64,000 bases of DNA from Abiotrophia sp938010525. GTDB lineage: Bacteria > Bacillota > Bacilli > Lactobacillales > Aerococcaceae. Shown here one piece after another: positions 42,922 to 49,089 of this stretch. Each line of letters starts with the position of its first letter. Within the stretch, counting starts at the first letter, position 1. The notes below the pieces were generated by a model, which was not told where the DNA came from, made no database searches, and worked only from the letters and a program-made list of their open reading frames with translations. The position numbers and the translations under genes are program-made. The DNA lies in contig NZ_CALLVK010000015.1 of the NCBI RefSeq assembly GCF_938010525.1, forward strand, positions 19,559-83,558. Direction: 5' to 3'.

Positions 42922-43770
42922 ATGGAGTGGGTCCAGTTACAAGCAGGGCACTTCCAAATGGGGGCGCCCCTAGGTCAGGGTTTTGTAGAGGACTATGAAG
43001 CACCTGCTATCCCCATGCAAGTGGCGGCCTTTAGCATCGCCACGACCCCTGTTACTAACCAAGAATTTGCTGAATTTGTGGCGGCCACTGGCTACCAGAC
43101 TATTGCCAGTCGGACGGGAGGCTCCTTGGTTTTTGAAGCCCTCCTGTCAGAAGAGCTAGAAGCCAAGGCCCCGCGGGTGCCGGGCACCCCTTGGTGGCGG
43201 GTAGTGGCGGGCGCCGACTGGCTCCATCCTTTTGGTCCTGATGGGGCTTTGGCCACAGACGTCTTGGCCGACCACCCGGTGGTCCATGTTTCCTTGGCCG
43301 ATGCTCTGGCCTACTGTCAGTGGGCGGGGGTGACTTTGCCGACGGAAGCCCAGTGGGAGTATGCGGCTCGAGCCGGGCGGACTACGACCTTTCCTTGGGG
43401 CCAGGAGCTAGAAGACGATGGCCTCTATCATGCCAATACCTGGCAGGGGGACTTTCCTGGTTTTAATAGCCAGGCGGACGGCTACTTAGGGACGGCGCCG
43501 GTCAAGACCTACGCCCCTAATGACTGGGGGCTCTACCAGGTTATTGGCAATGTCTGGGAATGGTGCGCCAATCCCCGCTATCAACTTTTGCAGGACTTTA
43601 AGCAGGCCCAGCCTCGTCCAAGCCTAGCTGACTTGAAAGGGGAGTACGCCATTCGCGGCGGGTCCTTCCTCTGTCATGCCTCCTACTGCCAACGCTATCG
43701 CCTAGGAGCCCGCAATGGGGCGGATGCCTTGGTGACGGCCAGCCATATTGGTTTCCGTTGTATCAAATAA
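42922..43770 (+). CDS. Formylglycine-generating enzyme (FGE-sulfatase family)
   Basis: A 282-residue aerobic sulfatase-maturating enzyme that oxidises the sulfatase active-site cysteine to formylglycine. It opens with H-F-Q-M-G-A, has P-T-E-A-Q-W-E-Y-A-A-R and G-N-V-W-E-W-C, and ends with R-G-G-S-F-L-C251-H-A-S-Y-C256-Q-R-Y-R followed by H-I-G-F-R-C. The C-x4-C pair matches the copper-binding catalytic cysteines of true FGEs, which distinguishes it from the many catalytically inert homologues. It overlaps functionally and transcriptionally with the sulfatase just upstream. Oxygen is required by this enzyme type. Confidence 0.93.
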   Translation: MEWVQLQAGHFQMGAPLGQGFVEDYEAPAIPMQVAAFSIATTPVTNQEFAEFVAATGYQTIASRTGGSLVFEALLSEELEAKAPRVPGTPWWRVVAGADWLHPFGPDGALATDVLADHPVVHVSLADALAYCQWAGVTLPTEAQWEYAARAGRTTTFPWGQELEDDGLYHANTWQGDFPGFNSQADGYLGTAPVKTYAPNDWGLYQVIGNVWEWCANPRYQLLQDFKQAQPRPSLADLKGEYAIRGGSFLCHASYCQRYRLGARNGADALVTASHIGFRCIK

Positions 43771-43775
43771 GCTGT

Positions 43776-43815
43776 CACAAGACCTCTAAGTTTGAGGGGT
43801 CTTGTGGCATTTTTT
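43776..43815 (+). terminator. Terminator after the sulfatase operon
   Basis: CACAAGACC...GGTCTTGTG with an extended TC/GG base and a loop near TAAGTTT, followed by GCATTTTTT. Confidence 0.85.
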
Positions 43816-43887
43816 GTCTTCTAAGATAAGACAGAGCAAGAAATATTATAGTACAAGAAATGTCGTGACAAAAAGCCAGACAGCGCC

Positions 43888-43916
43888 TTGTAATGCGCTT
43901 ACATAAGGGGTATAAT
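43888..43916 (+). promoter_or_regulatory. Promoter with cre site upstream of murQ
   Basis: TTGTAA (43888-43893) and TATAAT (43911-43916) are 17 bases apart. TGTAATGCGCTTACA (43889-43903) is a near-consensus, palindromic CcpA cre site overlapping the -35 box, predicting strong glucose repression. Confidence 0.88.
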
Positions 43917-43941
43917 AAGCTTGTAGGAAGGAGGAACTACT

Positions 43942-44883
43942 ATGGAACTAGGCAAGTTAGCAACAGAACAAGCCAACCCCCTGTCGCAGGCCATTGAGAC
44001 CCTGTCAGTGGCCGAAATCACCCAGCGCATGAATCAAGAAGATCAAGGAGTGCCCTTAGCCGTCAGGCAATCCTTGCCAGAGATTAATGCCTTTATAGAA
44101 GCCCTGGTACCAGTTATGGCCCAAGGCGGTCGCCTCTTTTATATAGGGGCTGGAACTTCAGGCCGACTAGGTCTCTTGGATGCCTCGGAATGTCCCCCAA
44201 CCTTTGGCGTCGCCCCTGATCGAGTCCAAGCCCTTATGGCTGGCGGCTTAGAGGCCATGACCCAGGCCATCGAAGGGGCTGAAGACGACCAAGCGGCAGC
44301 TGTCCAAGACTTAGCCGCCCTCGAACTATCAGCCAAAGATGCCTTAGTCGGTATCGCAGCCTCAGGCCGCACCCCCTATGTGGTGGCTGCTTTACGTTAT
44401 GCTAAAGAGCAGGGCGCTTTGACGGCGGGCCTTGCCTGTGTTAAGGAGGCCGAGATTAGCCAGTGGGCAGATTATCCAATCGAAATTCCTGTGGGGCCAG
44501 AAATTATTGCCGGTTCTAGCCGACTCAAGGCGGGGACAGCGCAAAAGTTGGTGCTCAATATGATTTCGACCACTGCCATGATTCAATTAGGTAAGGTCTA
44601 CCAAGGTTACATGGTTGATGTCCAAGCCACCAACCAGAAATTGATTGACCGCGCCCATCGTATTATTGCCGCCACAACTGGTTTGTCCTTGGAGCAGGCA
44701 GCGACTTATTTTCAAGCAGCCCAGGGCCAAGTCAAATGCGCCATTCTGATGGCCTTAACGGCTTGTGATTTGGCGGGTGCCCAAGCCCTCTTGGCTGATA
44801 ATCAAGACCACATTGCCCAGGCCATCCAAGCCAGTCAGCATTCAGTAAATAAGCAAGATCAAATTAAGGAGGTATTACCATGA
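43942..44883 (+). CDS. murQ: N-acetylmuramic acid 6-phosphate etherase
   Basis: A 313-residue SIS-fold lyase splitting the D-lactyl ether of MurNAc 6-phosphate to GlcNAc 6-phosphate. The G-A-G-T-S-G-R-L-G-L-L-D-A-S-E-C-P-P-T-F block (about residues 70-89) contains the sugar-phosphate loop and catalytic Glu; G-I-A-A-S-G-R-T-P-Y and G-S-S-R-L-K-A-G-T-A-Q-K follow, all typical of MurQ. AGGAAGGAGG precedes the ATG. The gene is first in a cre-controlled operon and overlaps the PTS gene by four bases. Confidence 0.96.
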   Translation: MELGKLATEQANPLSQAIETLSVAEITQRMNQEDQGVPLAVRQSLPEINAFIEALVPVMAQGGRLFYIGAGTSGRLGLLDASECPPTFGVAPDRVQALMAGGLEAMTQAIEGAEDDQAAAVQDLAALELSAKDALVGIAASGRTPYVVAALRYAKEQGALTAGLACVKEAEISQWADYPIEIPVGPEIIAGSSRLKAGTAQKLVLNMISTTAMIQLGKVYQGYMVDVQATNQKLIDRAHRIIAATTGLSLEQAATYFQAAQGQVKCAILMALTACDLAGAQALLADNQDHIAQAIQASQHSVNKQDQIKEVLP

Positions 44884-46301
44884 ATGATTTAGCAAGTCGA
44901 ATTCTATCCCTAGTGGGAGGCAAGGATAATGTCCTTGCCAATGCAACCTGTATGACACGTCTACGTCTGACCCTGCGCGATCTGTCCTTAGTGGATCAAG
45001 AAGCCCTCAGGCAAGTGGAAGGGGTCATGGGACTAGTCGTCCAAGACCAAGTGCAAGTCATCCTAGGACCGGGCAAGGTCAATCAAGTTGGGTCAGCCTT
45101 TGCTCAATTAACAGGCCTCAGTTTGGGCTATGAAGAGCTAGCAGCCGATCAAGTGGCTAAGGCCAACAAAGACCAGCAAAAGGCTAAGTATGACAAGCCC
45201 CTGCAACGTTTCTTGCAACGGATTGCCAATATCTTCATTCCTTTGTTGCCGGGGATTATTGCAGCCGGTATGATCAATGGGATTGCCAATGTCATCAATG
45301 TCTCCAACCAGAATGCCTGGGCCGGCGAATGGTGGTTCCAAGCTATTCGGACCATGGGGTGGGCTCTCTTCGCCTTCTTGCCAATCTATGTGGGCATGAA
45401 CGCGTCCAAAGAATTCAAGGGCAGTGCCGTTCTTGGTGGCATGGCCGGGGCCTTGTCCGTAGTGGTTCCAAGCATGCCCCTCTTGGCTAAGGTGGCAGAT
45501 GCGCCAATTCTTCTTCCAATAACTAATAAGGCCTTCTCGCCAGGTGCTGGTGGGCTCCTAGCCGCCCTCTTTATGGGGATTTTCTTCGCCTACCTAGAGC
45601 GGGCCATTCGTCGTATCATGCCCGATCTTTTGGACACCTTCTTCACGCCACTCCTAACCGTAGTAGTCGGGGTGCTAGTATCGGTCATTGTCATTCAACC
45701 GCTGGCAGCCCTGGTGACGGATGGGATTTATGCTAGTTTAGATTACTTCTATACACAACTGGGTGCCCTAGGTGGCTTCATTCTCTCCGTTGGCTTCTTG
45801 CCACTGGTTTCTGTGGGGCTCCACCAAGCCTTAACGCCAATTCATACCATGCTCAATAATCCGGAAGGGCCAACGGCCGGGGTCAACTATCTCTTGCCAA
45901 TTCTTATGATGGCAGGGGGCGGTCAAGTCGGCGCGGGTCTGGCCCTCTACCTCAAATCACGCAACAAACGTCTGAGACAATTGACTCGTGACTCCTTGCC
46001 AGTCGGCATTCTCGGGATTGGTGAACCCATGATGTATGCCGTGACCCTGCCACTAGGTAAACCATTTATTACGGCTTGCTTGGGTTCAGGTCTGGGGGGT
46101 GTCCTAGCGGTCCTCTTCCATCTAGGGGCTGTCTCCCAAGGGGTATCCGGTCTCTTCGGCTTGCTGATTATGGTGCCGGGCACACAAATCTCCTATGTCA
46201 TCGCCATGCTAGGAGCTTATCTAGGTGGCTTTGTCTTGACCTGGTTCTTCGGGGTGGATGAAGCTCGGATTGCTCAAGTCTATGGTGGCGATTCACAATG
46301 A
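44880..46301 (+). CDS. murP: PTS EIIBC component, MurNAc type
   Basis: A 473-residue membrane permease phosphorylating its sugar during uptake. Residues 1-80 are the EIIB domain with phosphocysteine C24 in N-A-T-C-M-T-R-L-R-L; residues 120-470 are the glucose-family EIIC domain (I-F-I-P-L-L-P-G-I-I-A-A-G-M, L-H-Q-A-L-T-P-I-H-T, G-I-G-E-P-M-M-Y). No EIIA domain is fused, so a separate EIIA-Glc-type protein is needed. Context between murQ and mupG indicates MurNAc or MurNAc-GlcNAc as substrate. It overlaps both neighbours by four bases. Confidence 0.92.
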   Translation: MNDLASRILSLVGGKDNVLANATCMTRLRLTLRDLSLVDQEALRQVEGVMGLVVQDQVQVILGPGKVNQVGSAFAQLTGLSLGYEELAADQVAKANKDQQKAKYDKPLQRFLQRIANIFIPLLPGIIAAGMINGIANVINVSNQNAWAGEWWFQAIRTMGWALFAFLPIYVGMNASKEFKGSAVLGGMAGALSVVVPSMPLLAKVADAPILLPITNKAFSPGAGGLLAALFMGIFFAYLERAIRRIMPDLLDTFFTPLLTVVVGVLVSVIVIQPLAALVTDGIYASLDYFYTQLGALGGFILSVGFLPLVSVGLHQALTPIHTMLNNPEGPTAGVNYLLPILMMAGGGQVGAGLALYLKSRNKRLRQLTRDSLPVGILGIGEPMMYAVTLPLGKPFITACLGSGLGGVLAVLFHLGAVSQGVSGLFGLLIMVPGTQISYVIAMLGAYLGGFVLTWFFGVDEARIAQVYGGDSQ

Positions 46302-47326
46302 AAGGACAGGTAGTCGGATTTTCCTTCTATAGTAATCAGTCGCTAGACGACAATCTGACTCGGATTGACCGTTTTAGTCAGCAGGGCTTTGGCTACGCCT
46401 TTACCAGTCTTAACCTAACTCCTCATTATAAGCCGGTTGAGCTTGATTTGCTCATGGCGGCCTGCCATGAAAAAGGGGTCCAGGTCATGGCGGATATTAA
46501 TGAGGCCAGCCTGGATCGCTATGGCCTGGACCGCCTACAAGCCTGGGGCTTTGGCTCCTTGCGGGTGGATACTGGACTGACGCCTCAGCAGATGGCCGTC
46601 CTAAGCCAGGCCAGTCACCTGGTGCTTAATGCTTCGACCCTTACGGGAAGCTTGCTAGAAGCCTTAGCTCAAGCAGGGGTGGCCCTGGGCCGGGTCTGGG
46701 CCGCCCATAACTATTATCCCAAGGTCTATAGTGGCCTCAGCCAGGCCTATGTCCTGGCTCAAAATCAAAGACTGCATGCCTTAGGTATTCCCTGCCTGGC
46801 CTTTGTCAGTGGCCAGGTAGCTAGGGGCCCTTACTTTGATGGCCTCTGTACAGTCGAGCAGACCCGCCATTGGCCAAGTCAGCAAGCAGCCCTCTATCTC
46901 CTGTCACAATGCCAAGTGGACCGGGTCTACATAGGGGATTGTGATGTGAGCCAAGATCAACTGAGACGCCTGGCTAGTCTCAATGATGGTCTAGTAGAGT
47001 TACAGGCTCAGGCTCCACAAGTCTTGCTAGATCAGGTCTGGTCTAACCGGCCGGATCCCAGCGATTGGGTCATTCGGGCCTCAGAAACCCGCCAAGCCTT
47101 GCGTGGGCAAGAAGTGGTAGGCCAGTCTGGGCCTCGTCAGCGAGGGGACCTGGTCCTAGGCCGGGCCAACTATGGCAGCTATGCCAATGAACTGGAAATT
47201 TGCCTGACCGACTTGCCAGCGGATGACCGTCAAGCCATTGTCGGCCAAGTGGATAGCTCAGATCTAGGCCTCCTGGACTATATTCGGGGCGACTGGTCTC
47301 GTTTTCGTTTGTCACTGAGCGAATAA
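46298..47326 (+). CDS. mupG: DUF871 / 6-phospho-N-acetylmuramidase (MupG-like)
   Basis: A 342-residue cytoplasmic protein of the DUF871 family, which includes MupG of Staphylococcus aureus, the glycosidase splitting MurNAc 6-phosphate-GlcNAc. The N-terminal V-G-F-S-F-Y-S-N-Q-S-L-D and Y-A-F-T-S-L-N barrel strands, D-I-N-E-A-S, L-R-V-D-T-G-L-T and H-N-Y-Y-P-K segments match the family. Its place after murQ and murP supports this role and implies uptake of the disaccharide rather than free MurNAc. No murR-type regulator accompanies the operon. Confidence 0.88.
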   Translation: MKGQVVGFSFYSNQSLDDNLTRIDRFSQQGFGYAFTSLNLTPHYKPVELDLLMAACHEKGVQVMADINEASLDRYGLDRLQAWGFGSLRVDTGLTPQQMAVLSQASHLVLNASTLTGSLLEALAQAGVALGRVWAAHNYYPKVYSGLSQAYVLAQNQRLHALGIPCLAFVSGQVARGPYFDGLCTVEQTRHWPSQQAALYLLSQCQVDRVYIGDCDVSQDQLRRLASLNDGLVELQAQAPQVLLDQVWSNRPDPSDWVIRASETRQALRGQEVVGQSGPRQRGDLVLGRANYGSYANELEICLTDLPADDRQAIVGQVDSSDLGLLDYIRGDWSRFRLSLSE

Positions 47327-47328
47327 AA

Positions 47329-47369
47329 CAACCCCCATTATGGCTAGCATAAGGCCATAATGGGGGTTG
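47329..47369. terminator. Perfect inverted repeat after mupG
   Basis: CAACCCCCATTATGGC and GCCATAATGGGGGTTG form a perfect 16-bp stem with a nine-base loop. The T tract is short on the plus strand and better on the minus strand, so it may terminate in both directions. Confidence 0.72.
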
Positions 47370-47637
47370 AATATTTGGCGAAAAATACAAAGGTGAAAAG
47401 GTTTGCTCTATGAGAAAGACTCTCATCGTTCCCTTCGTCACATAAAAACCACCTAGAGAAGTTCGTGCTATCACGTAAATGAAAGCGTGGTAAGGCAGGA
47501 GTACGACAATTATTACTGAACTATAATAATTGTATTAAGTTCACCCCTAAATAATGGAGTCTGACCTAGTAAGGTGATATACTAAAGATATCGACCGGAG
47601 AATAAGCGAAATATTTTTATGTGAAAGAAGTGATCAA
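47370..47637. other. Structured non-coding stretch and promoter region upstream of rex
   Basis: No gene is seen here. The segment holds several hairpins: TGAGA/TCTCA near 47411, a nested stem where GTTCGTGCT pairs with AGTACGAC around an inner ATCACG/CGTGGT helix (about 47461-47507), and a perfect ACAATTATTA / TAATAATTGT palindrome (47506-47533). TGATATACT (-10 at 47578-47583, extended form) is the likely rex promoter. No TTGTGA-type Rex operator is present. Confidence 0.5.
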
Positions 47638-48300
47638 ATGCGTAGAGAAATACCAAAAGCAACTGTGAACCGGCTTCCAATTTACCATCGTTACTTACGA
47701 TTCTTACAAAATGCCGGGAAAAAGCGGATCTCATCTACTGAACTCAGTGATGCGGTGAAAGTAGATAGTGCGACCATTCGTCGTGACTTCTCATACTTTG
47801 GCGCCTTGGGTAAACGGGGCTATGGCTATGATGTTGATTACTTATTAGACTTCTTCACCAAGACCCTGAACCAAGACCGTCTGACTTCTGTGGCCCTTAT
47901 CGGGGTAGGGAATCTAGGGAATGCGCTCCTTCATTATAATTTCCGCAAGAATAATAATGTGCGGATTGGGGCGGCCTTCGAAGTAGACCCTAAACTGATT
48001 GGGACCATTCAATCGGGTGTGCCAGTTTATTCCATTGATGAGTTGGAAGAGCAATTAGAAGCCCAAGGCATTGAAATTGCCCTCTTAACTGTGCCACAAG
48101 AAGAAGCGCCAAAAGCGGTAGAGCGTTTGGTGGCAGCAGGCATCAAAGGGATTCTCAACTTCACGCCATTGCGTTTCGATGTGCCAAGTCATGTGCGTAT
48201 GCAACACGTGGACTTAACCAACGAACTGCAAACCTTGATTTATTTCATCGACAGCAACATGCATCAGCATGATGACTTTGTTGATTTCCGCAGACATTAA
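47638..48300 (+). CDS. rex: Redox-sensing transcriptional repressor Rex
   Basis: A 220-residue repressor that senses the NADH/NAD ratio and controls fermentation genes. The N-terminal winged helix has R-I-S-S-T-E-L-S-D-A-V-K-V-D-S-A-T-I-R-R-D (about residues 30-50) and F-G-A-L-G-K-R-G-Y-G-Y; the Rossmann domain has G-V-G-N-L-G-N-A-L near residue 86-94 and ends in the domain-swapped helix. AAAGAAGTGAT precedes the ATG. It stands alone between the structured region and a terminator. Confidence 0.96.
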   Translation: MRREIPKATVNRLPIYHRYLRFLQNAGKKRISSTELSDAVKVDSATIRRDFSYFGALGKRGYGYDVDYLLDFFTKTLNQDRLTSVALIGVGNLGNALLHYNFRKNNNVRIGAAFEVDPKLIGTIQSGVPVYSIDELEEQLEAQGIEIALLTVPQEEAPKAVERLVAAGIKGILNFTPLRFDVPSHVRMQHVDLTNELQTLIYFIDSNMHQHDDFVDFRRH

Positions 48301-48306
48301 AATAGA

Positions 48307-48341
48307 GGCGACTAGGACTGGGTCCTGGTCGCCTTTGTTTT
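48307..48341 (+). terminator. Terminator after rex
   Basis: GGCGACTAGGAC and GTCCTGGTCGCC pair around TGG, followed by TTTGTTTTG. Confidence 0.88.
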
Positions 48342-48349
48342 GTCTATCT

Positions 48350-48760
48350 CTATAAGGAGGAGCCTTCTTGGGCCAGTAGCTGAGCCGCCGGAATATCAAC
48401 GGGCGCCCATTCTAAGCTCATAAGGTCTTGGGGCTGGACCCAACGGCTAGCCTGGTGCTCGAGCAGGGTCAGATTGCCAGATCGAATCTTAGCCTTGTAG
48501 ACTGCTAGCTGGATAGTGGCGAATTCATAGGCGTACTCTGCTGTCGTTACCCAGTCGCCGACTTCAATTTCGAGGGTCAGTTCTTCCTTAATTTCCCGCG
48601 CCAGAGCTTGGGCTTCTGTCTCGCCAGCTTCTAGCTTGCCACCGGGAAATTCCCAGAGTCCGGCTAGGCTCATTTCTTGGCCGCGCTGTAGGCAGAGGAC
48701 CTGGCCATCTTGGATAATGGCGGCGCCTACTACACGAATGATTTTGCCTGTCTTTGTCAT
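48350..48760 (-). CDS. NUDIX hydrolase (MutT-like)
   Basis: A 136-residue pyrophosphatase, probably cleaning oxidised nucleotides such as 8-oxo-dGTP. The Nudix box G-K-L-E-A-G-E-T-E-A-Q-A-L-A-R-E-I-K-E-E-L is complete, preceded by the MutT-style L-A-G-L-W-E-F-P-G. The start at 48760 is set by GGAGGG; an N-terminal extension of 27 codons lacks support. It is convergent with rex and divergent from the manganese-transporter unit. Substrate specificity within the MutT/CtfA group cannot be fixed from sequence. Confidence 0.9.
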   Translation of the reverse strand: MTKTGKIIRVVGAAIIQDGQVLCLQRGQEMSLAGLWEFPGGKLEAGETEAQALAREIKEELTLEIEVGDWVTTAEYAYEFATIQLAVYKAKIRSGNLTLLEHQASRWVQPQDLMSLEWAPVDIPAAQLLAQEGSSL

Positions 48761-48860
48761 GTCAATCCCTCCTCGATTCTTCACTCCTATCCTAGCGCGT
48801 CCGGCCCCTATCGTCAAGATCGCTGCACTTGTCAGAGTCAAAAAGCAAGTGTTTTTTTCT

Positions 48861-48889
48861 TGCTTTTTTGGCAGCTTATCTCTATAATA
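48861..48889 (+). promoter_or_regulatory. Promoter of the riboswitch-ATPase transcript
   Basis: TTGCTT (48861-48866) and TATAAT (48884-48889) are 17 bases apart and lie just upstream of the riboswitch. The remaining space back to the NUDIX gene shows nothing else. Confidence 0.78.
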
Positions 48890-48910
48890 GTAAGAGTAAT
48901 ATAACCATTG

Positions 48911-49040
48911 ACTTCATAAGGGAGTAACTAGAGCCTAGCTCGTTGGTATCAACAAATATGTAGCATCTGCTGCTGGTACTGACTGAAATAGTGAGACTTA
49001 TGCTGATTCACTCGTTGGGTGGCGGCATAAGTCTTTTTTT
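48911..49040 (+). promoter_or_regulatory. yybP-ykoY manganese riboswitch with terminator
   Basis: The aptamer has the closing helix CATAAG (48915-48920) / CTTATG (48997-49002), the conserved GGGAGTA directly after the left strand, TCAACA at about 48949-48954, and GTGAGAC before the right strand, as in the Lactococcus yoaB switch. The right strand is also part of GACTTATGC (48995-49003), which can pair instead with GCATAAGTC (49025-49033) followed by seven T residues. The two structures are mutually exclusive, so Mn2+ binding should prevent termination and turn the ATPase gene on. Confidence 0.86.
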
Positions 49041-49089
49041 ACAAGCTGGGGCAGCCAGCATGAAGGAATGGATCAAATAGGAGGTTACT

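Noticed and set aside
47070..47474. Minus-strand 134-codon frame overlapping mupG and the structured segment
   Set aside because: It lies mostly opposite mupG, has no ribosome site and runs through the inverted repeat.
47578..47640. Rex operator upstream of rex
   Set aside because: No TTGTGA-(N6)-TCACAA sequence could be found before the gene, so autoregulation by Rex is not supported.
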